Source of the DNA: Alphaproteobacteria bacterium
GTDB taxonomy: Bacteria > Pseudomonadota > Alphaproteobacteria > Caulobacterales > Maricaulaceae
Assembly (NCBI GenBank): GCA_016124665.1
Contig: WGNH01000016.1
Coordinates: 1 to 47,967 of the forward strand
DNA length: 47,967 nt
Direction: 5' to 3'
Numbering within the stretch: the first letter of the stretch is position 1; the number at the start of each line of letters is the position of its first letter. Below are positions 17,324 through 25,932 of this stretch, piece after piece. Below the pieces are notes generated by a model. The model was not told the DNA's origin. It saw only the letters and a program-made list of their open reading frames with translations, and ran no database searches. The translations under genes and the position numbers were made by a program.

Positions 17324-17593
17324 CTAGGGTCAGGACCTACTAATTTGTCTGTAATGGCGGCCGAGATGACGAGAGATGCGAGGAAAAGCCCGAAGGGCGG
17401 GGCCTGTCCCCCGGTCGAGGGCTTTGACAAAGCAGATCGACGTCAGCATGGCCGTCCTTCGGACCGGGCTGATTTGCACGGGCTACTGTGTCGCAAACCC
17501 TTGAAAGGCATTGGCCTTCCGGTGGGTTTGCTCCTTGTATCCGTACAAATTCGCTCCGGCCATTGCAGTCAGATTAGCAGGTCCTGACCCTAG
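17324..17593. mobile_element. MITE-like element, 270 bp, with imperfect ~35-bp terminal inverted repeats
   Basis: The ends are CTAGGGTCAGGACCTACTAAT at the left (17324) and the inverse ATTAGCAGGTCCTGACCCTAG at the right (to 17593). Twenty of 21 positions match, and weaker complementarity continues to about 35 bp (…CTGTAATGGC against GCCATTGCAG…). CTAG occurs at both outer edges, consistent with a 4-bp target duplication of the YTAR type made by IS5-group transposases. The 80-codon frame inside shows no transposase motifs, so the element would be non-autonomous. It lies between the divergent ion channel and membrane protein genes and forms the DNA just 16 bp upstream of the latter's start. The IS5 link is an inference from end structure. 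Confidence 0.72.
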
Positions 17594-17609
17594 CAGTCAG
17601 GGAAGACTT

Positions 17610-18464
17610 ATGAGCCATCCGATTCACAAATACTCTGCCCTCGCCCGTCCCGTCGAGCCGAAATATCCCACCAATCTGGCGGTGATGATTCTCGTACCCG
17701 TCATTGCGATCGGCCTTTTTGTCTGGAGTCTGATCGGCGAGACCGGCATGGGCCCGGCGCTGCGCATCGGCCTGTTCGGCGCACTGGCGGCCTTCCTGAC
17801 CTGGGCTCTGGGGCGGGAAATGGATCCCGATCACAACGCCACCGCCTTCATCGCCATGGCGCTGGCCGTGCTCGCCGCAGCGCTGGGCTATGGTTTTGAT
17901 CTTCTGACATTGGCGGCGCTGCTGTTTGCCGTGCGTGTGGTCAACCGCACGGTCGGTCCGCAGGCAATGATCGGCGATGTGATCACGCTGGTCCTGTTGA
18001 ATCTGGGCGCGGTCTTTATCGAGGGCACCTGGTGGATGCCCTTCATATCCGTCATGGCACTGGCAATCGATGAGTTCTTCGAGCGCAGCACTCTGCCCCA
18101 GCGCCTCGCCATCCCCGCGCTCCTGGTCATGGGCATTCTGGCGTTTCTCGTCGGCGGCGGTGTCGACCTGTCGGTCACTGAAACCCTCGTCCGGGGCTGG
18201 GTCGTGACCGTTGTGGTGATCACAATTCTCGTCGCCGGAACGATTGTGAATACCGAAGAGATTGCCTCACCGATGGATGCCTTGGCCCAGCCCTGCAACT
18301 GCCGCCGCATCCAGGCAGGCATGGTGCTCATCCTGCTGGCCGGTATCGCCAGCCTGCTTGGCGGTCAGCCGGGACTGGCCGCCAATCTGGCCATACTCTC
18401 GGTGCTTGCTGCCAGCCTTGTCGGACGCAATATCGCGCTCGGCAGGGACAAGGACGAGGCCTAA
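17610..18464 (+). CDS. Multi-pass membrane protein of unknown function
   Basis: This 284-residue protein has about eight to nine hydrophobic helices covering residues 20-275. A short polar N-terminus (SHPIHKYSALARPVEPKYP) precedes them, and a cysteine pair lies in the loop LAQPCNCRRIQ. I do not recognise the family. The gene start is set at ATG 17610 (GGGAAG just upstream). A longer frame extends leftwards through the MITE-like element and would add 33 residues encoded by that element, which is unlikely to be original. Its promoter may have been displaced or supplied by the element. The stop overlaps the stop of the convergent YVTN gene by 4 bp. Confidence 0.75.
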   Translation: MSHPIHKYSALARPVEPKYPTNLAVMILVPVIAIGLFVWSLIGETGMGPALRIGLFGALAAFLTWALGREMDPDHNATAFIAMALAVLAAALGYGFDLLTLAALLFAVRVVNRTVGPQAMIGDVITLVLLNLGAVFIEGTWWMPFISVMALAIDEFFERSTLPQRLAIPALLVMGILAFLVGGGVDLSVTETLVRGWVVTVVVITILVAGTIVNTEEIASPMDALAQPCNCRRIQAGMVLILLAGIASLLGGQPGLAANLAILSVLAASLVGRNIALGRDKDEA

Positions 18465-19420
18465 CGCACCGCCCAGGCCAGCCCGTCCGGCTCGTCACCG
18501 GTCGCAATCTGGTCAATCACGGCCCGCGTTTCGGTATCGATCACGGTGACAAAATCGTCCTGTGTGTTGGCGATGAAAACGCGCTCACCCTCCGGAGACA
18601 TCAAAATCCCGATCGGAATTGCGCCGACATCAATCGTCGCCAGCAATTCGCGGCTTTCCGCATGAAAGACCGCGACCTGGTTGGAAGTGCCGTTTGAAAT
18701 CCAGACTTCCTCGCCATCCGGCGCGAATTTCGCCCGGATCGGCAATGTCCCGCCCGATGGAAACGTCTCCAGAACCGTGTCCGTCGCCACATCAATCACG
18801 GAAATCGTGTTCGCGGCCCGGTTGGTGACCCAGACTTCCGTGCCATCAGGAGAGACATCAATGCCTTCCGCGCCCGAGCCGGTCGGCACGGTCGTGACCT
18901 CGTTCGTGGTGCGGTCAATCACTGTGACCGAGCCGGAACCGATATTGGCGATATAGAGTTTTGACCCGTCCGGCGTCGGCACCAGCTGGTGCGAGACACG
19001 CTGTCCGGTTTCCCAGACATTCGTCAGTTCGCCCGTTGCCGAAGCCAGTTCGATCACCGTGCCGCTGGTTTCGGTTGTCGCCCAGACATAAGCGCCATCC
19101 GGCGATACCCAGATGCCGTGCGGGCCGCGATTGCCGCCCAGCTCCCAGATATCTGTGCGCACCGCGCTGTCCAGATCGACAACGGAAATCGTCGTGCCCT
19201 GTGCGCCGCCATAGTCCGACACATAGGCAGTGCGGCCATCAGGAGAGACATAGACTTCATGCGGATTGGCACCGACCGTGACCTGGCCTTCGCTCTCATA
19301 GCTGGCCGCATCAAGAATGGAGATCGTGTCATCGCCCTTGTTGACGATAACGATCTGATCATCCGCCATCGCGCCCGTGGCGGAAAGAATGGCCGCAAGG
19401 CCGGCATAGGTCAGTTTCAT
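18461..19420 (-). CDS. Secreted YVTN-repeat beta-propeller protein
   Basis: This 319-residue protein has a signal peptide (MKLTYAGLAAILSATGAMA) and about seven repeats of the YVTN/YncE type. In each, a strand ending in 'DG...YV.N/S' or 'DGTEVWVTNRAANTISVID' is followed by 'V...P.G'. Examples are SPDGRTAYVSDYGGA, TPDGSKLYIANIGSGSVTVI and APDGEEVWISNGTSNQVAVF. It should fold as a seven-bladed propeller in the periplasm. Relatives bind DNA, metals or accompany quinohemoprotein oxidation systems, but no such partner is next to it, so the role is open. It is convergent with the membrane protein gene (4-bp overlap) and divergent from the desaturase. Confidence 0.82.
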   Translation of the reverse strand: MKLTYAGLAAILSATGAMADDQIVIVNKGDDTISILDAASYESEGQVTVGANPHEVYVSPDGRTAYVSDYGGAQGTTISVVDLDSAVRTDIWELGGNRGPHGIWVSPDGAYVWATTETSGTVIELASATGELTNVWETGQRVSHQLVPTPDGSKLYIANIGSGSVTVIDRTTNEVTTVPTGSGAEGIDVSPDGTEVWVTNRAANTISVIDVATDTVLETFPSGGTLPIRAKFAPDGEEVWISNGTSNQVAVFHAESRELLATIDVGAIPIGILMSPEGERVFIANTQDDFVTVIDTETRAVIDQIATGDEPDGLAWAVR

Positions 19421-19533
19421 AACATCACTCCCCGTGGATCATCTTCAGCCGAGATGTTGCTCCGTCCGCCGGTTTGCAAGAGGCGGCGTGATCACGGCTT
19501 TGCGATCCGGCCACAGCGGTGTAATTTGGCAAC

Positions 19534-20415
19534 ATGAACGACATGACCCTCTCCGACGCCGTCACCCGCGAGGAATTGCGCAGCCTGTCCCGCGCCACCG
19601 ACTGGCGCGGTTTTCTGATGCTGGGCGGGGATTTCGCACTGGTGATCGCGGCCTTCGCGCTGGCCATCTGGTCGCCCTGGTTGGCGCCGGTCTCGATTCT
19701 GATTCTCGCGGGCCGCCAGCTCGCCTTCGCCATTGTCATGCATGATTGCGCGCACCGTTCGCTCTTCCGGACGAAGTGGCTGAACGAGTTTACGGGCAAA
19801 TGGATTGGTGGCGCGGCGATTGACGCGCCCTTCCTCGCCTATCGCGACTATCACATGAAGCACCACAAATATGCCGGCACGCCGGACGATCCCGATCATG
19901 TCCTGGTCGAGGGCTATCCCGTCACCAAAGACAGTCTGCGCCGCAAATTCATCCGCGATTTCACTGGCCAGACCTTTGTGAAGGAGCTCGCCTTCAGCTG
20001 GAAGGACGCAACGCTCTCCGGCAAGCTGCCCTTCCTCGCCTTCCAGGCGGTGATGATCGGCGCGCTCGCTCTGGCCGGAGCCGTCTGGGCAATCACGCTG
20101 TGGTGGGCGGCGCGGATTTTCGTCTTTCCGGCCATCCTGCGTCTGCGCAATATCGGCGAGCATGGCGTCGCCATGGACCGCTATGATCCCGAGCCGCGCC
20201 GCAATACCCACACGACGAAGGCGAACTGGCTGGAACGGGTCCTCGTGGCCCCCAACCACGTTCATTATCACCTCGAACATCACATGTTCGCCGCCGTCCC
20301 GCCCTATCACCTGCCGCGCCTGCACCGCACACTGGCCAGCCGCGGTTATTTTGACGGCTTTGATTGCGTCAGCCCGGGATATGGAACGGTGATCAATAAG
20401 GCGGTGCGGGGTTAA
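19534..20415 (+). CDS. Fatty acid desaturase family protein
   Basis: This 293-residue membrane-bound di-iron desaturase shows the three histidine boxes HDCAH (70-74), HMKHH (107-111) and HYHLEHH (about 244-250). Hydrophobic segments lie at about 34-66 and 185-215, and the Asn/Gly region RNIGEHGV precedes the third box. Such enzymes insert double bonds into lipid acyl chains or hydroxylate lipids and carotenoids, using O2 and reductant at the inner membrane; the precise substrate is unknown. The gene is divergent from the YVTN gene. It is followed 27 bp after its stop by the first copy of a palindromic repeat. No T-tract terminator is visible between it and the GIY-YIG gene. Confidence 0.85.
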   Translation: MNDMTLSDAVTREELRSLSRATDWRGFLMLGGDFALVIAAFALAIWSPWLAPVSILILAGRQLAFAIVMHDCAHRSLFRTKWLNEFTGKWIGGAAIDAPFLAYRDYHMKHHKYAGTPDDPDHVLVEGYPVTKDSLRRKFIRDFTGQTFVKELAFSWKDATLSGKLPFLAFQAVMIGALALAGAVWAITLWWAARIFVFPAILRLRNIGEHGVAMDRYDPEPRRNTHTTKANWLERVLVAPNHVHYHLEHHMFAAVPPYHLPRLHRTLASRGYFDGFDCVSPGYGTVINKAVRG

Positions 20416-20441
20416 CCCTGGCAATTGCCACTTAACCGGGG

Positions 20442-20465
20442 TCCTCGGACTTGATCCGAGGATCC
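20442..20465. repeat. REP-like palindrome, copy 1
   Basis: TCCTCGGACTTGATCCGAGG followed by ATCC: an 8-bp stem (TCCTCGGA/TCCGAGGA) around loop CTTGA, with a 3' ATCC tail. It is one of several related hairpins in the window that differ in stem sequence but keep the loop and tail. It lies between the desaturase and GIY-YIG genes. Confidence 0.75.
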
Positions 20466-20525
20466 ATCTGGAAAAATTTGTGGCGACACCTTGACGAGCA
20501 CGACACGGTAGCAACTAATAATTGC

Positions 20526-20819
20526 ATGCCCGCCTACGCCTATATTCTGGCCTCGAAGCCCTATGGCACGCTCTATGTCGGCTCGACGGGCGACATAGCC
20601 CGCCGGGTCTGGGAGCACCGGAATGGCGAAGGCTCGATCTTCTGCCGTAAATACAAGGTGTTCACGCTCGTTTATTTCGAACAATTCGATTTCACACGGG
20701 ACGCCATCGCCTGCGAGCGCCGCTGGAAGAAGTGGAAGCGGGACTGGAAAATCGACCTTGTCAACGAGCGCAATCCAGACTGGCGCGATTGGTATGACGA
20801 ATTACAGAACTGGGTTTGA
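20526..20819 (+). CDS. GIY-YIG nuclease family protein
   Basis: This 97-residue single-domain protein starts MPAYAYILASKPYGTLYVGS. The paired strands 'YAYIL' (4-8) and 'LYVG' (16-19) are the GIY and YIG equivalents. Arg27 (ARRVWEH) and Glu64 (AIACERRWKKW) correspond to the catalytic Arg and metal-binding Glu, so a nuclease active site appears intact. Short GIY-YIG proteins of this UPF0213/YhbQ-like type are common in alphaproteobacteria, with a mostly undefined role in DNA cleavage or repair. The start at ATG 20526 is chosen because it opens the domain; the upstream frame reads through a repeat. The gene is flanked on both sides by REP-like palindromes (20442 and 20835), which suggests a link between the nuclease and the repeats. 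Confidence 0.85.
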   Translation: MPAYAYILASKPYGTLYVGSTGDIARRVWEHRNGEGSIFCRKYKVFTLVYFEQFDFTRDAIACERRWKKWKRDWKIDLVNERNPDWRDWYDELQNWV

Positions 20820-20834
20820 TTGCCTTTTACCGGG

Positions 20835-20899
20835 TCCCTCGGGCTCGACCCGAGGGTCCATCCAATCATAATCGATGGATACCCGGGTCAAGCCCGGGC
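20835..20899. repeat. REP-like palindromes, head-to-head pair (copies 2 and 3)
   Basis: The left hairpin is CCCTCGGG-CTCGA-CCCGAGGG followed by TCCATCC. The right hairpin, in the opposite orientation, is CCCGGGTCAAGCCCGGG preceded by ATGGAT. The inner TCCAT...ATGGA arms are themselves complementary, so the whole block could form a three-stem structure. It starts 15 bp after the GIY-YIG stop codon and may also end that transcript. Confidence 0.75.
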
Positions 20900-20944
20900 A
20901 CCCCGGGGAGTTTGTTTTATGGGTGTGTTGGTATAAATCCGAGG

Positions 20945-20990
20945 TCCTCGGACTTGCCTGCGACCGCGAAAGCGGTTGATCCGAGGATCC
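20945..20990. repeat. REP-like palindrome, copy 4, interrupted by a 22-bp insert
   Basis: TCCTCGGACTTG (20945-20956) and ATCCGAGGATCC (20979-20990) are the two halves of the copy-1 hairpin. Between them lies a 22-bp insert, CCTGCGACCGCGAAAGCGGT plus TG (20957-20978). It contains its own hairpin ACCGC-GAAA-GCGGT with a GNRA-type loop, and it ends in TTG, repeating the TTG before the insert. Confidence 0.65.
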
Positions 20991-21011
20991 AACTAAAGAA
21001 TAGATCATCAC

Positions 21012-21359
21012 ATGGATATTATTTCGCTTCTGACTGCCTTTGGATTGGGTTCGATTGTTACAGCCTTAATCCAGACTTATCTCAACAGGCGATCGAAAAT
21101 AGAAGATCGCAATTTTGAGGAACGAAAAGCAGCTTATATTGGTTTGCTGCAAGCCTACCATCGTGCGGCCGTGGAAAACTCGGAAGAGGCGGGAAAAGAG
21201 TTTGCCTATTGGCAAATGCGATGCGAGCTCGTTTCGCCTGCCAAAGTACGCAATGCCATCCAAGCGATTGTTGATACAAACGAAACGCCAAAAGAAAGGC
21301 GAATTGCTCATGAGGCTCTCAAGGGCGCGCTACGCGACGACTTGGGAGTTTCGATTTAA
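21012..21359 (+). CDS. Small hypothetical protein with one N-terminal membrane segment
   Basis: I do not recognise this 115-residue protein. It begins with a hydrophobic stretch (MDIISLLTAFGLGSIVTALI). A charged, helical, probably coiled cytoplasmic part follows (RSKIEDRNFEERKAAYIGLL and on). The base composition is visibly richer in A and T than the surrounding genes, and it sits directly after a cluster of palindromic repeats, which suggests acquisition from elsewhere. No strong ribosome-binding site precedes the ATG. The stop is 6 bp from the convergent pccB stop. Proteins with one TM and a helical tail of this size are often annotated as hypothetical near mobile DNA, but no function can be claimed. 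Confidence 0.6.
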   Translation: MDIISLLTAFGLGSIVTALIQTYLNRRSKIEDRNFEERKAAYIGLLQAYHRAAVENSEEAGKEFAYWQMRCELVSPAKVRNAIQAIVDTNETPKERRIAHEALKGALRDDLGVSI

Positions 21360-21365
21360 TGCTCC

Positions 21366-22898
<1,533 letters not shown>

Positions 22899-23020
22899 GG
22901 ATGCCCCTCTTGGCGAATTCGGTTTGACCGTCAGTTAGCACTGTCCGTACGGAGGAGGCAATTTATTGGGGCGGTGTCGCCTCAATTTTCGATATCTGGC
23001 GGCGGTATCGATTTTGGTTT

Positions 23021-23128
23021 TCCCCTCCCCCTCTGTGGGGAGGGGTAGGGGTGGGGGAGAACATTGAGCCACTGCGTTGATCACCCCACCCGGCCTTGCA
23101 GGCCACCCTCCCCATCAAGGGGAGGGGA
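23021..23128. repeat. Inverted pair of G/C-rich palindromic repeats
   Basis: Two related blocks face each other. CCCCTCCCC-CTCTGT-GGGGAGGGG followed by TAGGGGTGGGGG lies at 23022-23055. Its inverse, CACCCTCCCCATCAAGGGGAGGGG, lies at 23104-23128 and is preceded by CACCCCACCCGGCCTTGCAGGCC (23082 on). Each has a stem of 8 or more bp and the same G-rich flank. They fill most of the gap between pccB and the ATP12 gene. This type differs from the CTTGA-loop family near 20.4-21.0 kb. Confidence 0.7.
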
Positions 23129-23136
23129 ACTGCCAC

Positions 23137-23883
23137 TCAGCTCTTTAGCGCCCCAAGCATCTCGCCAATGGCCAGGCATTCCGCCTTCAGATGCCCGGCG
23201 CGCTTCTTCGCTTCGAAATCCTCGCCCCAGTGCGAGATCTGGAAGTTCTCATCCACGCGGCTGGCCGTGAAAATGTCCTCGGCCGTCGCGCGGCCTTCAA
23301 CCAGCGCAAATCCCAGCACAGCGGAGGTCGTCAGCGCCGTCGCCTGCATCAATGCCGTCAGCCGCCAGTTGTCATACCCGGCCGCCCGGCTCTTGAGCGC
23401 GTCCAGCGCTTGCGGCGATGTCTCCGCCGGCATGATACCGGTCACCGCCGGAAGCCGCGCGCCCAGCTTCTCTTCCGCCCAGCGCAGATGATCATCCCAC
23501 GCTTCGGCTTGCCGCTCCCCCAGCGCCGATTCCGCTGCACGATGACGCAACAGGTCTGTCCCGGCATATTTGACAACTTCCGCCAGCACCGCCTCGCGAT
23601 TGGCCGAGGCCGCATCAATCGCCCCATGCGCCAGACGTGTCAGCGGCATGGTCGCCGGATCAATGCGCTCGCCCTGTGCTGCCCACTCCTGCGCGATCAG
23701 CCGCGCCAGAGCCTCGGTCGGCACGGCCAGCGCCGACTTCATCGGCGTGCGGATACCGTGCCCGTCCAGCTGCACCGCCCAGCCCGCGTCTGTCTTCGCG
23801 ACATCAGCGGCCTTGTAGAAACGCTTCGGCAGGCTGTCTTCGCGGCTGGGAAGGCGCACGCCATCTTTCATCTCGCCCTTCAT
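23137..23883 (-). CDS. ATP12 family F1-ATPase assembly chaperone
   Basis: This 248-residue protein has the ATP12 pattern KRFYKAADVAKTDAGWAVQL near the N-terminus, the central LDGHGIRTPMKSALAVPTEA block, and ALAIAEW-like LARLIAQEWAAQGERIDPAT. It continues with MPLTRLAHGAIDA, the D..RHRA region DLLRHRAAESALGERQ, and the C-terminal LVEGRATAEDIFTASRVDE. In mitochondria and alphaproteobacteria ATP12 binds the F1 alpha subunit during ATP synthase assembly; cytoplasmic action is expected. It is the last gene of a tight minus-strand string. Its start overlaps the HAD gene stop by 4 bp, so translation is likely coupled. The same gene order occurs widely in alphaproteobacteria (known from the group, not checked here). 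Confidence 0.88.
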   Translation of the reverse strand: MKGEMKDGVRLPSREDSLPKRFYKAADVAKTDAGWAVQLDGHGIRTPMKSALAVPTEALARLIAQEWAAQGERIDPATMPLTRLAHGAIDAASANREAVLAEVVKYAGTDLLRHRAAESALGERQAEAWDDHLRWAEEKLGARLPAVTGIMPAETSPQALDALKSRAAGYDNWRLTALMQATALTTSAVLGFALVEGRATAEDIFTASRVDENFQISHWGEDFEAKKRAGHLKAECLAIGEMLGALKS

Positions 23884-24566
23884 GCCGCGCTCCGCCGCGT
23901 CCCGAACGCCGTCAGGCCGCGTTGCAGACAGGCAAAATCCTCGTGCACGGAATGCGCGCCCGCACCGGTCAGTTCTTCTGCCGTGTGAAAGCCCCAGGCG
24001 ACGCCCGCCGCCCTCACCTTCGCGTTCAGCGCCATCAATATATCATGCGAAGAATCGCCGATCATGATGGTGCGGTCTGGCTCTACACCGGTTTCATTCA
24101 TCGCCTCGATCACCATGCGCGGATTGGGCTTGCCCGGACCGGTACAAGAGGTGTTCAGCGTCACGAAAGCGCCGGTCAGATCATGGGTTTTCAGGATATG
24201 GTCCAGCCCGCGGCGCGGCTTGCCGGTGGCCACGCCCAGCAGCCAGCCTTCCGCATCGAGCGCTTCCAGAATCTCCCGCGCCCCGGGATACAGACTCTCG
24301 GTATGTGTGCCGTCCGACCGGTTGCGCACGAAAATCTCGCGGAAATCATGGCCGATCTTCACGGCAGCCTCCGCCGGATAATCAGCGGGCAGCAGCATCG
24401 GAATGGCTTCAAACAATTCGATCCCGACAATCTGCCGGACCTGATCATAGGAACAGCCCGGCAAGCCATTCCTGCGGAAGGCCTCATCCATGGATTCCGC
24501 GATCAGCAGGCGGGAATCCACCAGTGTGCCGTCCAGATCAAACAGGGCGAGCTTCAGATCCGTCAT
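23880..24566 (-). CDS. HAD-superfamily phosphatase (phosphoglycolate phosphatase-like)
   Basis: This 228-residue HAD hydrolase shows motif I FDLDGTLVDS with nucleophile Asp10 and acid/base Asp12, and a helical C1 cap (about 18-85). Motif II Thr lies in GVATGKPRRGL (its Ser/Thr is Thr114-like by position), motif III Lys in GPGKPNPRMV, and motif IV in IMIGDSSHDI. It should dephosphorylate a small metabolite; phosphoglycolate is a common substrate in this subfamily, but the real one is unknown. The start overlaps the pseudouridine synthase stop by 4 bp and the end overlaps the ATP12 start by 4 bp. It is thus the middle gene of a translationally coupled string. Confidence 0.85.
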   Translation of the reverse strand: MTDLKLALFDLDGTLVDSRLLIAESMDEAFRRNGLPGCSYDQVRQIVGIELFEAIPMLLPADYPAEAAVKIGHDFREIFVRNRSDGTHTESLYPGAREILEALDAEGWLLGVATGKPRRGLDHILKTHDLTGAFVTLNTSCTGPGKPNPRMVIEAMNETGVEPDRTIMIGDSSHDILMALNAKVRAAGVAWGFHTAEELTGAGAHSVHEDFACLQRGLTAFGTRRSAA

Positions 24567-25552
24567 GCCAGCAACTCCGCCAGCGCCGCTTCATCGACAT
24601 GGGAAAGCTCGAAACCCAGCGCCTTGAAGGTCTGCGCCATGTGCGGCGGCAAGCCGGCTTCAAGCACCAGCGGCTTGCCGCCGATCGGCAACACCAGCCG
24701 CCGGGCATGCAGGTGCAGCCCCTTACCGATATTCTCCGGCGCTTCGCGGTGGGATTTGTATTTGTGGTCGCCGATAATGGCATGGCCCATCATCGAGGCA
24801 TGCACGCGCAGCTGATGGGTCCGCCCGGTCACGGGGCGCATCACCAGCCAGCTCGCCTTCTGCCCGGCCTCGGCGGCGACGGTGTAGCGGGTCAGCGAGT
24901 GCTGCGCCCCCTCCTCGCCATGATCGGCAGACATCATCATCTCGCGGCCATGGGCGCCGCCCGTATCCTTTTTCAGGAACCCCTTGATCTCGCCGGTCTT
25001 GGGCTTGGGCACGCCGGGGACGACTGCCCAGTAGGTTTTTTCCGATTCCCGCGCCTGGAACGCCTTGGCCAGCTTGGCCGCCGCTGCCACCGTCTTGGCG
25101 GTCACCAGAACGCCGGACGTATCGCGGTCCAGCCGGTGGACGAGGCGCGGCTTCTGATCGCCCTTGCCGAATGCATTCAGCAAGCCATCCAGATGGCGCG
25201 TCGTCTTCGATCCGCCCTGCACGGCCAGCCCCGCCGGCTTGTTGAAAGCGAGCACGTCCTTGTCTTCATAGATCACCAGAGAGCGGATATAGGCCGCATC
25301 CTCGCGGCTGATGGAGGGCTCCGGGGCCTGATACATCGGATCGGCGTCCGGCAGCGGCGGAATGCGGATGGATTGTCCGGCCTCAACGCGCGTATCGGCC
25401 TTGGCCCGGCCGCCATCGACACGGATCTCGCCCTTGCGCAGCGCTTTTTGCAGCCGGCCCTGCGGGATATGCGGGAAACGCCGGCGGAACCAGCGGTCCA
25501 GCCGCGCACCCGCTTCGGCCTGCTCCACAATAATCGTCTGAACGCCGCTCAT
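24563..25552 (-). CDS. RluA-family 23S rRNA pseudouridine synthase (RluC-like)
   Basis: This 329-residue protein has an N-terminal S4-like RNA-binding domain (about 14-75: GARLDRWFRRRFPHIPQGRL). The catalytic domain contains LAFNKPAGLAVQGGSKTT and the active-site motif HRLDRDTSG with catalytic Asp142. RPVTGRTHQLRVHASMMGHA follows, then GDHKY. The architecture matches RluC/RluD-type enzymes that convert uridines of 23S rRNA to pseudouridine during ribosome assembly. The exact sites cannot be told from sequence alone. The end overlaps the HAD start and its own start overlaps the crcB stop by 4 bp, giving a four-gene coupled unit crcB-synthase-HAD-ATP12. Confidence 0.9.
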   Translation of the reverse strand: MSGVQTIIVEQAEAGARLDRWFRRRFPHIPQGRLQKALRKGEIRVDGGRAKADTRVEAGQSIRIPPLPDADPMYQAPEPSISREDAAYIRSLVIYEDKDVLAFNKPAGLAVQGGSKTTRHLDGLLNAFGKGDQKPRLVHRLDRDTSGVLVTAKTVAAAAKLAKAFQARESEKTYWAVVPGVPKPKTGEIKGFLKKDTGGAHGREMMMSADHGEEGAQHSLTRYTVAAEAGQKASWLVMRPVTGRTHQLRVHASMMGHAIIGDHKYKSHREAPENIGKGLHLHARRLVLPIGGKPLVLEAGLPPHMAQTFKALGFELSHVDEAALAELLA

Positions 25553-25932
25553 GCGAATATCCGCCGTGCAATCATCAGCCCCACAAACAGGGCCAGAATG
25601 GAAAGAATGGCCGATGCCGCGACATAGCCGATGGCATCACCATAGGCCCGGCGCTCGATCATCACCACCACGTCCAGCGAAAACGCCGAGAAGGTGGTAA
25701 ACCCGCCCAGAAGCCCGACCGCAAAGAAGGCCCGCAACTCATTGGCATCGGCCCGCCCGGCCTGCGCCAGCCAGCCGATGAAGCCGCCCATGATCAGCCC
25801 GCCAATTACATTTACCGCAAAGGTGCCATAGGGCCAGTCCGGTCCGATCGTGCGCAGGAAGAACTGCCCGGTGAGGTGCCGGCTGACAGCCCCCAACGCT
25901 CCGCCTGCGGCAATAAGGAGGATATTGGTCAT
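25549..25932 (-). CDS. crcB: Fluoride exporter CrcB (Fluc)
   Basis: This 127-residue protein has four membrane helices and the Fluc signatures GGALGAVSRHLTGQF (first helix end) and PYGTFAVNVIGGLIMGGFIG with the pore Asn. GLLGGFTTFSAFSLD carries the conserved Phe-box and the Na+-site region. It forms a dual-topology dimeric fluoride channel in the inner membrane. The start at ATG 25932 is chosen because it begins exactly at the first helix; the open frame extends 51 codons further upstream without family similarity. No fluoride riboswitch could be recognised in the upstream DNA. It heads the four-gene coupled unit. Confidence 0.9.
   Translation of the reverse strand: MTNILLIAAGGALGAVSRHLTGQFFLRTIGPDWPYGTFAVNVIGGLIMGGFIGWLAQAGRADANELRAFFAVGLLGGFTTFSAFSLDVVVMIERRAYGDAIGYVAASAILSILALFVGLMIARRIFA

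Noticed and set aside
17345-17587. 80-codon ORF inside the 270-bp element as a transposase gene
   Set aside because: It has no DDE or HTH motifs, its frame covers the inverted repeats, and its codon pattern is unlike that of its neighbours.
24305-25627. 440-codon plus-strand ORF across the HAD, pseudouridine synthase and crcB genes
   Set aside because: It is a shadow of three conserved, translationally coupled minus-strand genes.
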